Shown: positions 1 to 7,952 of the stretch, piece after piece | Numbering within the stretch: position 1 is the stretch's first letter | Layout of the letters: every line of letters begins with the position of its first letter | Assembly: GCA_934463175.1 (NCBI GenBank) | Contig: CAKSIW010000004.1 | Location: forward strand, 11,413 to 75,412 | DNA length: 64,000 nt | Reading direction: 5' to 3' | DNA from: an uncultured Clostridia bacterium | GTDB taxonomy: Bacteria; Bacillota; Clostridia; Monoglobales; Monoglobaceae | Notes under the pieces: model-generated | The model's database searches: none | What the model saw: only the letters and a program-made list of their open reading frames with translations | What the model was told of the DNA's origin: nothing | Made by a program: the position numbers and the translations under genes

Positions 1-201
1 GACCGCGTTATATATTCCGTCTGCTCTGAGAGAATTGCTGCACACAAGCTCTGCAAAATCCGCGCTTTTGTGAGCTGCCGAGTGCTTTTTCGGCTTCATT
101 TCGCAAAGCTCAACCGCAATACCCATTTCCGCAAGCTGCCATGCCGCCTCGCAGCCTGCCAGCCCTGCGCCGATAACCCTGATTTGATGACTGTTTACCA
201 T
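1..201 (-). CDS. trmFO: TrmFO, folate-dependent tRNA (uracil-54) methyltransferase, N-terminal fragment
   Basis: Only the first 67 codons are present; the gene leaves the window at base 1. The translation begins with an FAD-binding GxGxxG segment ([12 protein letters not shown], residues 9-20), followed by YEMxP-like [13 protein letters not shown] and the family signature [12 protein letters not shown] (residues 49-60), which together identify TrmFO, the enzyme that uses methylenetetrahydrofolate and FADH2 to make ribothymidine at tRNA position 54. The ATG at 201-199 follows an AAGGAA ribosome site 12 nt upstream. A TTG four codons earlier is possible but sits on the ribosome site. It is divergent from the ECF-transporter gene and has its own promoter. 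Confidence 0.9.
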   Translation of the reverse strand, partial: MVNSHQIRVIGAGLAGCEAAWQLAEMGIAVELCEMKPKKHSAAHKSADFAELVCSNSLRADGIYNAV

Positions 202-238
202 ATATATAACCAATTCCTTTCCGAAATCCTTGCTTTAA

Positions 239-267
239 ATGATAGCACACAAGAGCCTTTAAGTCAA
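239..267 (-). promoter_or_regulatory. trmFO promoter
   Basis: Read on the minus strand: TTGACT (267-262), 17-nt spacer, TATCAT (244-239), with a TG just upstream of the -10. It points at trmFO about 40 nt away. Confidence 0.6.
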
Positions 268-294
268 GACACGGGACATTTTGCGGACAAACTA

Positions 295-323
295 TTGACA
301 AAGCCGCGCAAAACGCTTAAAAT
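295..323 (+). promoter_or_regulatory. Promoter of the ECF-transporter S-component gene
   Basis: TTGACA (295-300), 17-nt spacer, TAAAAT (318-323). The short leader that follows contains a small hairpin, CCGCG (337-341) with CGCGG (349-353), before the AGGGGG ribosome site. The leader of about 55 nt is too short for a typical riboswitch aptamer. Confidence 0.65.
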
Positions 324-383
324 ATAAAATATGAATCCGCGGACAATTCGCGGCGTATTTGCACAAGGGGGTTATATATACAA

Positions 384-929
384 ATGAAAAAGCTCAGCAC
401 AAAAAATATGGTTATGACCGCGCTGCTGATTGCCTTCGGCATTGTCATTCCGACCGCGTTCGGATTTCTGAGGGTGATTCTGCCGCCCGCATTCACGGCA
501 ACACTGACAGCACACGTTCCGATTTTCATTGCGATGTTCATCTCGCCTGCGTCCGCAGTTTTCACGGCAATAGGCACAACTGTCGGATTCTGGCTTTCGG
601 GTCTTGATGCGGTGGTTGTTATGCGTGCAGGCTCGCAGATTATTTTTGCGGTCATCGGTTCATATATGATCAAGAAGAAGATGAGTGTTGTTCTGACGGG
701 CGTTGTCACGGGCTTGCTTCATGCGTTCTTTGAAGCACTCACGGTATACCTTTTCCTGTCTCTCGGTCTGACTGCCGCCAAGGAAGGGGTTTCATATCTG
801 ACTGCTTCGTTTTTTGTTGTCGGGATCGGAACACTGATTCATCACACAATTGACTATATTATTGCGGTTATAATTGTCAAGGCACTTTCAAAAATGGGTA
901 CAATCAAAAAAATGCCGTCAATGCTTTAA
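384..929 (+). CDS. ECF transporter substrate-binding (S) component
   Basis: A 181-residue, almost entirely hydrophobic protein with about five to six membrane segments and a short lysine-rich C-terminus, the size and layout of S components of energy-coupling-factor vitamin/micronutrient transporters. The N-terminal KNMVMTALLIAFGIVIP resembles the short basic start and first helix with small side chains that contact EcfT in this family. The substrate cannot be read from the sequence; niacin-type S components look similar, but this is a guess. No EcfA or EcfT gene is adjacent, so it would have to use a shared ECF module encoded elsewhere (group II arrangement). The start has AGGGGG about 11 nt upstream. 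fprA follows after 21 nt and may be co-transcribed. Confidence 0.75.
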   Translation: MKKLSTKNMVMTALLIAFGIVIPTAFGFLRVILPPAFTATLTAHVPIFIAMFISPASAVFTAIGTTVGFWLSGLDAVVVMRAGSQIIFAVIGSYMIKKKMSVVLTGVVTGLLHAFFEALTVYLFLSLGLTAAKEGVSYLTASFFVVGIGTLIHHTIDYIIAVIIVKALSKMGTIKKMPSML

Positions 930-950
930 TCACAAAGGAGGAGAATTTTA

Positions 951-2108
951 ATGAATATTGCAGAAGGAATTAAATACATCGGAGTGAACGATCATGAAAT
1001 TGACCTTTTTGAGGGTCAGTTTGAGGTTGAAAACGGAATGGCGTATAACTCATATGTCATTATTGATGAAAAAATTGCTGTCATGGACACGGTTGACGCA
1101 CGCTTTGCAGACGAATGGCTCGGGAAGCTTGAAGCCGCACTTGACGGCCGCTGCCCCGACTATCTCGTTGTTCAGCACATGGAACCCGACCATTCGGCAA
1201 ACATTGCGCTTTTTGCGGAGAAATACCCAGAAAGCAAAATTGTTGCGACGGCAAAGGCGTTTCCGATGATGAAACAGTTTTTCGGTACGGATTTTGAGAA
1301 CAGGCGGATTGTTGCGGAGGACGGCGGCGAGCTTTCCCTGGGCGGACGCACGCTGACCTTTGTCATGGCACCGATGGTTCACTGGCCAGAGGTTATGGTG
1401 ACATATGACAGTCTCGGAAAGGTGCTGTTCTCGGCGGACGGATTCGGCAAATTCGGCGCGCTTGACGCAGATGAGGACTGGGCGTGTGAGGCGAGGAGGT
1501 ATTATTTCGGCATTGTCGGAAAATACGGCGCACAGGTTCAGAAGCTGATACGCCGTGCGGCAGAGCTTGACATTGATGTCATCTGCCCTCTTCACGGTCC
1601 TGTTCTGAGCGACAATCTCGGATACTATATACAGCTCTATGATACATGGTCGGCATACAGAGCCGAGTCGGAGGGTGTTGTGATTGCATATACATCGGTA
1701 TACGGAAACACGAGGAAGGCGGCAGAGAAGCTTGAGGAGCTTTTGCGTGCGAACGGCTGCCCGAAAACCGTGCTTTGCGATCTTGCGCGTTCCGATATGC
1801 ACGAAGCGGTTGAGGACGCGTTCCGCTACGGAAATCTTGTTCTTGCAACCACGACATATAACGCGGATATTTTCCCGTTTATGCGTGAGTTTATCGAGGC
1901 TTTGAGTGAGAGAGGCTATCAGAACCGAAAAATCGGTCTGATTGAAAACGGAACATGGGCGCCGACTGCGGCAAAGGTTATGCGCGGAATGCTTGAAAAG
2001 TGCAAAAATCTGACGTTTGCGGATATAACGGTTACAATAAAATCCGCACTCAGCGAGGAAAGTACGGCACAGCTGGAAGCACTTGCTGACGAAATGTGGG
2101 GAGAATGA
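951..2108 (+). CDS. fprA: FprA-type A flavoprotein (flavodiiron O2/NO reductase)
   Basis: Two domains are visible. Residues 1-240 form a metallo-beta-lactamase fold with the flavodiiron ligand set: H76-x-E78-x-D80-H81 (in VVQHMEPDHSA), H144 (PMVHWPE), D163 (SADGFG) and H215 (CPLHGP). Residues about 243-385 form a flavodoxin domain with the FMN phosphate loop YTSVYGNTRKA (247-257). Family members reduce oxygen to water, or nitric oxide to N2O, in the cytosol of anaerobes, taking electrons from rubredoxin or related carriers. The length (385) is typical of the two-domain class; no rubredoxin or flavin-reductase extension is present. A strong AAAGGAGG site precedes the ATG, and a perfect hairpin terminator follows immediately. 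Confidence 0.93.
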   Translation: MNIAEGIKYIGVNDHEIDLFEGQFEVENGMAYNSYVIIDEKIAVMDTVDARFADEWLGKLEAALDGRCPDYLVVQHMEPDHSANIALFAEKYPESKIVATAKAFPMMKQFFGTDFENRRIVAEDGGELSLGGRTLTFVMAPMVHWPEVMVTYDSLGKVLFSADGFGKFGALDADEDWACEARRYYFGIVGKYGAQVQKLIRRAAELDIDVICPLHGPVLSDNLGYYIQLYDTWSAYRAESEGVVIAYTSVYGNTRKAAEKLEELLRANGCPKTVLCDLARSDMHEAVEDAFRYGNLVLATTTYNADIFPFMREFIEALSERGYQNRKIGLIENGTWAPTAAKVMRGMLEKCKNLTFADITVTIKSALSEESTAQLEALADEMWGE

Positions 2109-2113
2109 GAGTG

Positions 2114-2157
2114 AAAACCGCGCCGAACACAGTCTGTGTTCGGCGCGGTTTTGTTTT
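2114..2157 (+). terminator. Intrinsic terminator of fprA
   Basis: An 18-bp perfect stem (2114-2131 with 2135-2152) around a 3-nt loop, ending in TTTTGTTTT. It closes the ECF-S/fprA transcription unit. Confidence 0.9.
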
Positions 2158-2182
2158 GCTGCAAAAATTTTTTTGTCAATCC

Positions 2183-2209
2183 AAAACTTTTTGCGGCTCA
2201 TCAAGGGTC
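2183..2209 (+). promoter_or_regulatory. Possible ECF-sigma promoter (autoregulatory)
   Basis: CAAAAC followed by a T-run (2182-2191) and, 18 nt further on, GGTCTTA (2206-2212) resemble the AAC -35 / CGTC -10 pattern used by extracytoplasmic-function sigma factors of the SigV class. Autoregulation would fit the downstream sigma/anti-sigma pair. The match is partial, so this is an inference. Confidence 0.35.
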
Positions 2210-2234
2210 TTAGGGAATGTGAGGAGGGCAGGCA

Positions 2235-2723
2235 ATGAGAAAGAATAAACAGCTGTTTGAAGAATTTATCACAAATAACACCGACAATGCCTATCGTTTT
2301 GCATTTACATATGCCAAAAACCGCGAGGACGCGGAGGACATTGTCGCAGAAAGCGTCATTCGTGCCTTGAGGTCGGTTGAAAAGCTGAAAAATCCTGAAT
2401 GCATGAAAGCGTGGTTTTACAAAATCATTGTCAACACTGCCCTGACGCACAAAAAATCCAATTCAAAATTTGTGCAGACGGATTTTTCCGAAAGCGAAGT
2501 GCTTCTTCCTCCGCATGAGGACGATTATTCGGACTTCACTCTCCGTGATACCCTTTCGTTTCTTGATGATGATCTGCGGTGCATTGTCGTTCTGAAAATA
2601 TGCGAGGACATGACTTTTGATGAAATAGCGTCAGTCACCGCGCTCAGCTGCGGAACGGTCAAAACAAGATTCTACAGAGCTTTGAAAATCCTGAAACGCG
2701 AATTGGGAGGCGATTTGAAATGA
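2235..2723 (+). CDS. ECF-type RNA polymerase sigma factor
   Basis: 162 residues with the two-domain layout of extracytoplasmic-function sigma-70 factors. Region 2 (about 10-75) includes YAKNREDAEDIVAESVIRAL, a typical 2.2 to 2.3 segment. Region 4 (about 105-155) includes LRCIVVLKICEDMTFDEIA and the helix-turn-helix SCGTVKTRFYRALKILK. GGAGGG lies 8 nt before the ATG. The stop overlaps the ATG of the next gene (ATGA), implying translational coupling to an RsiV-like membrane anti-sigma. The pair therefore looks like a SigV/RsiV-type envelope-stress switch; which signal it senses is unknown. Confidence 0.88.
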   Translation: MRKNKQLFEEFITNNTDNAYRFAFTYAKNREDAEDIVAESVIRALRSVEKLKNPECMKAWFYKIIVNTALTHKKSNSKFVQTDFSESEVLLPPHEDDYSDFTLRDTLSFLDDDLRCIVVLKICEDMTFDEIASVTALSCGTVKTRFYRALKILKRELGGDLK

Positions 2724-3577
2724 AAAAAATAATCAGTGATTACCAAAACATCACGGCGAGCCGTGAGCTGAAAGAAAGGATTGAAAAGATTATGACAGAG
2801 GAACGCAGAAAATCAGGAAGGAAAACCGTTTTTAAATGGGTCGGGAGCTGTGCCGCGTGTCTTTTGCTTGCATTTGCGGTGTGCATGAACCTGTTCCCGT
2901 CCGCAGTCTATGCCCTCGGTGACGTTCCCGTGCTGGGCAGCATTGTCCGTGTTGTGACCCTTGGAAGATACGAAAACAGTGATATGGGATATGAAGCCAA
3001 GATAGCAACACCGAAAATCGAAGGGCTGCTTGACAAGGAGCTGGAGGACAGGCTCAATTCGGAGTTCAAGGAAAACGCAAAGGCACTGATTGCCGCATAT
3101 GAAAAGGACGTAAAGGCACTTAAGGCTGAGTTTGGTGAGGAAACCATTCACATGGGTGTGGAATCCGACTATATTGTGAAAACCGACAATGATGACATTC
3201 TCGCGCTGGACGTATATATTCTGAACATTGCAGGCTCATCTTCAACCGTTCACACATACTATACCATAGACAAAAAGACCGGCAGACAGCTCACTCTGAA
3301 GGGACTTTTCAAGGACGGTGCGGATTATGTCACGCCTTTGAGTGAATATATACGCGGACAAATGAAATATGAGAACGAACACAACGGCGGATATTTCTGG
3401 CTGGAGGACGATGAATTTACCGAGGGCTTCAAGAAAATTGCTGACGATCAGAAGTTTTATATAAATGATAAGGGAGAGCTTGTTATATGCTTTGATAAAT
3501 ATGATGTTGCCGCAGGTGCTCAGGGCAGCCCCGAATTTGTGATACCGAATGAGGTTATCCGTGACATAAAGGCATAA
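2720..3577 (+). CDS. RsiV-like membrane anti-sigma factor (DUF4179/DUF3298 type)
   Basis: 285 residues: a charged cytoplasmic N-terminus (1-38) that would hold the sigma factor, one membrane helix (about 40-58) and a large extracytoplasmic part. The latter ends in a DUF3298-like region (about 190-285) with LTLKGLFKDGADY and KFYINDKGELVICFDKYDVAAGAQGSP in short blocks typical of RsiV. In Bacillus subtilis RsiV is the lysozyme receptor that is cleaved to release SigV; a similar role here is inference from family and gene order. The gene is translationally coupled to the sigma factor and is followed by an intrinsic terminator. Confidence 0.8.
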   Translation: MKKIISDYQNITASRELKERIEKIMTEERRKSGRKTVFKWVGSCAACLLLAFAVCMNLFPSAVYALGDVPVLGSIVRVVTLGRYENSDMGYEAKIATPKIEGLLDKELEDRLNSEFKENAKALIAAYEKDVKALKAEFGEETIHMGVESDYIVKTDNDDILALDVYILNIAGSSSTVHTYYTIDKKTGRQLTLKGLFKDGADYVTPLSEYIRGQMKYENEHNGGYFWLEDDEFTEGFKKIADDQKFYINDKGELVICFDKYDVAAGAQGSPEFVIPNEVIRDIKA

Positions 3578-3587
3578 TGCCGAAATT

Positions 3588-3619
3588 AAAAACGTGCCGG
3601 CTGCGGTCGGCGCGTTTTT
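3588..3619 (+). terminator. Terminator of the sigma/anti-sigma operon
   Basis: AAAAACG and GCCG (3588-3599) pair with CGGC and CGTTTTT (3608-3619), with one T-G wobble and an 8-nt loop. The stem ends in a T-run. Confidence 0.8.
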
Positions 3620-3730
3620 ATTCTCAAAAATTTTTTGTTTCTTTTTGTCGTCTGTGTTTCTTTTTTATTTTATTGAGACGCTTTGCATTGAAATATCTCC
3701 CTTTTTCGTCTTTTTTGCATATGGAAAAAT

Positions 3731-3759
3731 TTGCTATTTTAAAACTTTTGTGTTACAAT
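3731..3759 (+). promoter_or_regulatory. Promoter of the ParB-like gene
   Basis: TTGCTA (3731-3736), 17-nt spacer, TACAAT (3754-3759) with an extended TGT immediately before the -10. The surrounding 3620-3846 stretch is AT-rich and shows no gene. Confidence 0.5.
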
Positions 3760-3846
3760 TGGAAAAGAAAAGGAAAAATATTCCAATTTATGTGTTTTAG
3801 GTTTGGAAATAGCGAAATTTAAAGCACGGGAAAGGAACGGTGGCAT

Positions 3847-4668
3847 ATGACATACAGTTTTACGGAAGAAAAGAACACAAAATCGGTTTTGATACCCATT
3901 GAGAGCGTGAGACCGAATCCATATCAGCCGCGGCGCGAGATGGAGAAGGCGGCTCTGGAGGATTTGAGCCGTTCAATCAGGCAATACGGGCTGATGCAGC
4001 CGATTGTCGTCAGACAGATAAACGGCTGTGATTTTGAGCTGATTGCAGGAGAGAGAAGACTGCGTGCGTGCAAGATGGCGGAAATGGAGCAAATCCCTGC
4101 GGTTGTTGTGAAGGCAAGCGGAACAGACAGCGCGGTCATGGCTCTGATTGAGAACATTCAGCGCGAGAACCTTGGATATATCGAGGAAGCGGAGGCGTTC
4201 TGTGCCTTGCTTTCGGAGCATGGAATGACGCAGGAGGAGCTTGCCGCAAGACTTGGAAAGAATCAGTCAACAATTGCGAACAAAATCAGAATCCTGAAAC
4301 TTTCGCCCGAAATCAGAAGGCTGCTCAAGGAGAACTCTCTGACCGAGCGTCATGCAAGAGCACTGCTTAGGCTATCCGATGAAAAAAGCCGCATGAGGGC
4401 TGTGAATGCAATTATAAGACGCGGACTGAATGTTGTGAAAACGGAGGAGCTTGTTGAGGAAATAATCGAGAAGCAAAGGACGGCAAAAACGGAAAAACCG
4501 CGCAACATAAGGATTTTTAAAGATGTGAGAATTTTTTCAAACACAATCAGACAAGCTGTTGATATGATGAAAAAATCGGGTATTGCCGCAATGTCAACCA
4601 AAACCGAAAATGATGATTTCATTGAATACACCATAAAAATTCCGAAAAACTTAAAAAATGCTGTATAA
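3847..4668 (+). CDS. ParB/Spo0J/Noc-family DNA-binding protein
   Basis: 273 residues with the full ParB core: a ParB/sulfiredoxin-like CTP-binding domain (about 14-110) with VRPNPYQPRR (21-30), GERRLRA (68-74, the C-motif) and ENIQRENL (102-109); a helix-turn-helix (about 127-149, TQEELAARLGKNQSTIANKI); and a C-terminal dimerisation part. Such proteins load on parS or Noc sites as CTP-dependent clamps for chromosome segregation or nucleoid occlusion. No ParA partner is adjacent and no parS-like 16-bp palindrome was found here, so a Noc-like role is as likely as Spo0J. A SpoIIQ-like gene follows 45 nt downstream. Confidence 0.88.
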   Translation: MTYSFTEEKNTKSVLIPIESVRPNPYQPRREMEKAALEDLSRSIRQYGLMQPIVVRQINGCDFELIAGERRLRACKMAEMEQIPAVVVKASGTDSAVMALIENIQRENLGYIEEAEAFCALLSEHGMTQEELAARLGKNQSTIANKIRILKLSPEIRRLLKENSLTERHARALLRLSDEKSRMRAVNAIIRRGLNVVKTEELVEEIIEKQRTAKTEKPRNIRIFKDVRIFSNTIRQAVDMMKKSGIAAMSTKTENDDFIEYTIKIPKNLKNAV

Positions 4669-4681
4669 AAAAGGAAAAACA

Positions 4682-4710
4682 GTCAACACTTAAAGCATGG
4701 AGGTGTTGAC
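4682..4710 (+). promoter_or_regulatory. Hairpin overlapping the ribosome site of the M23 gene
   Basis: GTCAACAC (4682-4689) is perfectly complementary to GTGTTGAC (4703-4710). The 13-nt loop ends with GGAG (4699-4702), and the ribosome site GGAGGTG therefore lies half in the loop and half in the stem, immediately before the ATG at 4714. This could tune translation, but no ligand or partner is evident. Confidence 0.5.
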
Positions 4711-4713
4711 AAC

Positions 4714-5517
4714 ATGAAAAAGAAAAAAAGTGCCGCTTCGCGCAGTATGCTGCGCCGTGCAATTGAAAACAAAGGGTTCTACATAGCCCTGTTTTCATTA
4801 ATGGTGCTTGTAGGATTTTCAATTTATGCAAGAAGGCTGCAAAGCGGCGGAGGAGAGGTTTCGTTTGACGATGAGGCATGGCAGGAGGCTGTGCAGGAAA
4901 GCGGAATTGACCTTGGAAAGGATTCGGAGGCGGCAGATCGGGATTTAAAAATCGGAGATACGGACACTGCGCCGAAGCAGGCGACCGATCAGCAAGCGGA
5001 AAGCACAGTGAAGGCGGAGCCGGCAAAAAAGCCTGCCGCGGCGGAGCATGACATGCCTGCGGCTGTCGAGACCATGGCGAGTGCGGCGAGTGCGGAGAGT
5101 GCGGACAAGCCGTTTTCAATGCAGATGCCGTGCGGCGGCAAGGTCATTGCGGCATGCTCGGTTGACGATTTGGTATATTGCAAAGCAATGGACGACTGGA
5201 GAACTCACAACGGAACGGATATTGCGGCGGCAGAGGGAGATTCTGTCAAGGCGGCGGCGGACGGCGTTGTTTCGCAGGTCTATGAGGACGATCTGCTCGG
5301 CGTTGTGGTTGTTCTCGACCATGGAAACGGGATTTCGTCTCTTTACGGTAATCTGCAAAGCTATGACTTCATCAGAACGGGAACTCAGGTTCGCGCAGGT
5401 GATATAATCGGCGGTGTCGGAAAACCGGGAGCACTGGAGAAAGAGCTTGAGCCGCATTTGCATTTTGAGGTCATCAAGGACGGCGAATATCAAAACCCGT
5501 CCGAGTTTATGAATTAG
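4714..5517 (+). CDS. M23 (LytM) family peptidase, SpoIIQ-like
   Basis: 267 residues: a lysine-rich cytoplasmic start, one membrane helix (about 22-38), a low-complexity Ala/Glu/Lys linker (70-130) and a LytM domain (about 135-267). The metal ligands H165-xxx-D169 and the H248-x-H250 motif (PHLHFEV) are all present, so the domain could be an active endopeptidase, as in clostridial SpoIIQ but unlike the degenerate Bacillus protein. SpoIIQ sits in the forespore membrane and binds SpoIIIAH across the septum during engulfment. Assignment rests on architecture and size; a vegetative cell-wall peptidase is the alternative. A strong terminator follows. Confidence 0.72.
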   Translation: MKKKKSAASRSMLRRAIENKGFYIALFSLMVLVGFSIYARRLQSGGGEVSFDDEAWQEAVQESGIDLGKDSEAADRDLKIGDTDTAPKQATDQQAESTVKAEPAKKPAAAEHDMPAAVETMASAASAESADKPFSMQMPCGGKVIAACSVDDLVYCKAMDDWRTHNGTDIAAAEGDSVKAAADGVVSQVYEDDLLGVVVVLDHGNGISSLYGNLQSYDFIRTGTQVRAGDIIGGVGKPGALEKELEPHLHFEVIKDGEYQNPSEFMN

Positions 5518-5543
5518 CCCCCCCTATAATTTTTATATATACC

Positions 5544-5580
5544 GCAAAGCCCCGAGGCAGATTCTGCCTCGGGGCTTTGC
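5544..5580. terminator. Bidirectional terminator between convergent genes
   Basis: A 17-bp perfect stem (5544-5560 with 5564-5580) and a 3-nt loop lie between the stops of the plus-strand M23 gene and the minus-strand permease, with AT-rich sequence on both sides. Confidence 0.85.
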
Positions 5581-5590
5581 ACGGATATAT

Positions 5591-6973
5591 TTATTTTTTA
5601 AAAAATTTTCCGGTCAGCATAATTGCCGCAAAAACAATAAGATAGTAAATAACGCTGAATTTGTGCGCCATAACGGCAGAATATACCATGAAAAGAGAAC
5701 CGCAGATTGCCAGCGCGGGCAGAACAAAGCGTTTTCCGATACCCATTCCCTTGTGTTTCACCATCCACATAACAAATATGGGCAGATACATTGCATAAAT
5801 TGTTATAATCGGAATCTCCGAGCTGTCAAACACGAATGCTCCCGTCCATGTTCCGGCAAGGTTTGCAAGGTAGAAATAAAGTCCCCATACAGCCGAAAAC
5901 AAAAGCCCGAGAACCGCCGAGTTGGTTGGCATGTTCGTCTCACCGTCAATCCGTGAAAACAGTTTCGGATTCGGACCCTCGCCGCGTGCTGCAAGAGAAT
6001 AGATTCCGCGCGTGCAGCCGAGCATGAGACCGTTGGTTGTGCCGAAGCATGAAATTGCAACAAAAAGATTTAATATGTTCCCGAAAACATTCCCGAATAT
6101 ATTGACAAATGCAACCGCCGAGCCTGAGTCAACCAGCTCCTGATTTGTCGCACCGCCCGCAACGCCGATATAATATGCGATATAGGCGGACACGATGATG
6201 ATTCCGCCGATTGTGAGTGCTTTCGGGAGGTTTTTCTTTGAATCCTTCAGCTCCGCGTTGATTGAGGTTGCGATAATCCACCCTTCATATGCGAATGCAG
6301 CGGCGCAAACCGACGCAAGCAGGGGATTTGACGGAATTTTTTCGGGCGCGACATGTGCGCCTGAGGTGAAATTCCGTGTGAGTGTTCCCGTTGAAATACC
6401 GTATATAATGCCAACAACCGCCATAAGTCCAATCGGAATTAGCTTGATTACGGTTGTTGATGTCTGAACCTTGCCGGCAAGAATCGGCGAAAGAGCGTTC
6501 ACTGCATATGCCGCGCAAAGATAGAACAGCATGAGCGCAAGGCATTCGGGACCGAACGCACAGCCGCCTTCAGAGGCGGGGATCAGGAGCGGAAATGACG
6601 GGTTGACAGTTGTGATGAACACAAGGGTATACCGCGCCGAAAGCCACGCAAGAACCGAAACGAGGGTGGGGTAGTATATTGTTGACATAAACCAGCCGAC
6701 ATAATATGCATACCGTTTTCCGCAGGTCGCCTCCGCATAATCGACAATTCCGTTGACATGCTCATATTCCTGAGCCATGTTTGAAAAGGCGAGCACGCAT
6801 ATAATCATGATTGCACCGCCGAGAGCCCATGCAAGTATTCCGAGCGGCATGTTGCCGTTTGTTTTTTCGAGAATTGTCTGTGCTTTGAAAAAGACACCGC
6901 TACCGATTACAATTCCCACAACCATTGCGATTGCAGTGAACAGACCGTATTTTTTTGTCAGCTTATTTTCCAT
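5591..6973 (-). CDS. APC-superfamily amino acid permease (SteT/LAT-like)
   Basis: 460 residues with about twelve hydrophobic segments. The first helix carries the APC signature GIVIGSGVFFKA (residues about 20-31), the unwound substrate-binding stretch of LeuT-fold amino acid carriers; further family features are AYEGWIIATSINAELKDSKKNLPKAL in helix 6-loop. Bacterial SteT-like proteins exchange amino acids such as serine and threonine; the actual substrate is not readable. The start at 6973 was chosen over in-frame codons up to 7312 because AAGGAAAGG lies 8 nt upstream and the family's N-terminus (MENKLTKKYGL) begins here. Shares a terminator with the M23 gene. Confidence 0.88.
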   Translation of the reverse strand: MENKLTKKYGLFTAIAMVVGIVIGSGVFFKAQTILEKTNGNMPLGILAWALGGAIMIICVLAFSNMAQEYEHVNGIVDYAEATCGKRYAYYVGWFMSTIYYPTLVSVLAWLSARYTLVFITTVNPSFPLLIPASEGGCAFGPECLALMLFYLCAAYAVNALSPILAGKVQTSTTVIKLIPIGLMAVVGIIYGISTGTLTRNFTSGAHVAPEKIPSNPLLASVCAAAFAYEGWIIATSINAELKDSKKNLPKALTIGGIIIVSAYIAYYIGVAGGATNQELVDSGSAVAFVNIFGNVFGNILNLFVAISCFGTTNGLMLGCTRGIYSLAARGEGPNPKLFSRIDGETNMPTNSAVLGLLFSAVWGLYFYLANLAGTWTGAFVFDSSEIPIITIYAMYLPIFVMWMVKHKGMGIGKRFVLPALAICGSLFMVYSAVMAHKFSVIYYLIVFAAIMLTGKFFKK

Positions 6974-7299
6974 ATAAAATCCTTTCCTTAACCTGCTGTC
7001 AGTTATCCGAACCGACCTTAGCGCAAAATCTGAATATTTTATTTGCCGTCCTTGCAGGGAATCAAGCACACCTGCACCTTCCGCGTCAAAAGCTTCGCCG
7101 GATTCTGTTAGATTAAAACAAAAAAATTTTAAGATTGAGGATTTTCGTTCAAACAAGGCAAAAACGGAGGTAATCCATGACGGATTGCCGGGTGTTTCAG
7201 CAGCGTTTGGACGGAAATCCGCCTTTAAAATCGGGTTCGGACGGCTGATGCGGAATGTCGCCGTACAGCGAAACCATTCGTAGTATATCCGTATTTTTA
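6974..7299. other. Gene-poor leader region of the permease
   Basis: Holds the upstream region of the permease. A weak minus-strand promoter can be drawn (TTGATT, 18-nt spacer, TAAAAT) but is not convincing. On the plus strand a 23-codon open frame (7177-7248) starts 5 nt after GGAGGT; see the separate entry. No RNA motif recognised. Confidence 0.4.
7177..7248 (+). CDS. Possible 23-residue small ORF antisense to the permease leader
   Basis: ATG 5 nt after GGAGGT, 23 codons, ending in TGA. The peptide (begins MTDCRVFQQRLDG) is not recognised. Its only support is the well-placed ribosome site, and it could be chance. It would be transcribed against the permease leader. Confidence 0.2.
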   Translation: MTDCRVFQQRLDGNPPLKSGSDG

Positions 7300-7342
7300 T
7301 GTAAAAAAACATAAAGAGCCGATGTCATTGAATCGACTCTTT
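7300..7342 (-). terminator. Terminator of the small membrane-protein gene
   Basis: On the minus strand, AAAGAG-CGAT arms (7342-7332 and 7323-7313, one mismatch) form a stem that is followed by a T-run (complement of 7300-7312). Confidence 0.7.
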
Positions 7343-7362
7343 TAATTCAAGCTTAATAAATC

Positions 7363-7872
7363 TTATTTTCCCGACACTTTGCCTTTTTCAATTGCCGCCG
7401 CTCTGATGCACGTCCAAATCAAAGCCAGAATGAGATATATCACCAGGAGCGTAATCGGTCCCCACGAAATCCACCATCTTGAATCAAGACTGTAGAGCTG
7501 CGGAAAGAGCTTGATTGCCGCAAGCCTGATTTGCTGGAAAAAACCTATCCATGCCGAAACAACTGTCAGAGCAACAGCAAAAATACCGTAGTTTCTCGCT
7601 CTGCGGCTGTTCTTAATGACGCCCGTTCCGCCGAGAATGAAAAGGCAGACTGCGGCAGCCGCAAAGACTGCCGCAAGGGTTTTCATGACATAGGGCATAA
7701 TGAGCACAGTGTCTGCGGACGAATAGCCCGATTCAACAAAACGAAGAACCACAATGCCGAGGATTCCCCATGCCAGATTTATCATATATCCGTTTGTCAG
7801 TCTGTCAACCGACTCGCGCTTTGCGCGCTTTCTTTCTCTTTTGATTTCCTGATTTGATTTAGCTGCTGCCAT
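7363..7872 (-). CDS. Small multi-spanning membrane protein of unknown function
   Basis: 169 residues. A strongly basic N-terminus (residues 4-25, rich in KRERKRAKR) is followed by four hydrophobic segments at about 30-48, 57-80, 92-112 and 135-158, so the termini are probably cytoplasmic. I do not recognise the family. The ATG at 7872 was preferred over an in-frame GTG at 7881 because AAAGG lies 13 nt from the ATG but only 4 nt from the GTG. It lies 80 nt downstream of rsmE and is probably in the same transcript, ending at the terminator at 7300-7342. Confidence 0.6.
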   Translation of the reverse strand: MAAAKSNQEIKRERKRAKRESVDRLTNGYMINLAWGILGIVVLRFVESGYSSADTVLIMPYVMKTLAAVFAAAAVCLFILGGTGVIKNSRRARNYGIFAVALTVVSAWIGFFQQIRLAAIKLFPQLYSLDSRWWISWGPITLLVIYLILALIWTCIRAAAIEKGKVSGK

Positions 7873-7952
7873 TTCGGTCACATAACCTTTCTGTTCGCAT
7901 TTTTGGTGTCGGAGCGGCTTTTGCCGCAGCACCGTGAACCGATAATACAAAA

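Noticed and set aside
1050..2450. 466-codon open frame on the minus strand opposite fprA and the sigma factor gene
   Set aside because: It lies antisense to two well-supported genes, has no plausible ribosome site and its product is Cys/Arg-rich nonsense typical of shadow frames.
3820..4713. parS or Noc binding sites near the ParB-like gene
   Set aside because: No 14-16 bp palindrome resembling either site was found in or around the gene.
4640..4713. SigF-type promoter for the SpoIIQ-like gene
   Set aside because: GGAAAAACAG resembles a SigF -10, but no -35 lies at the required distance.
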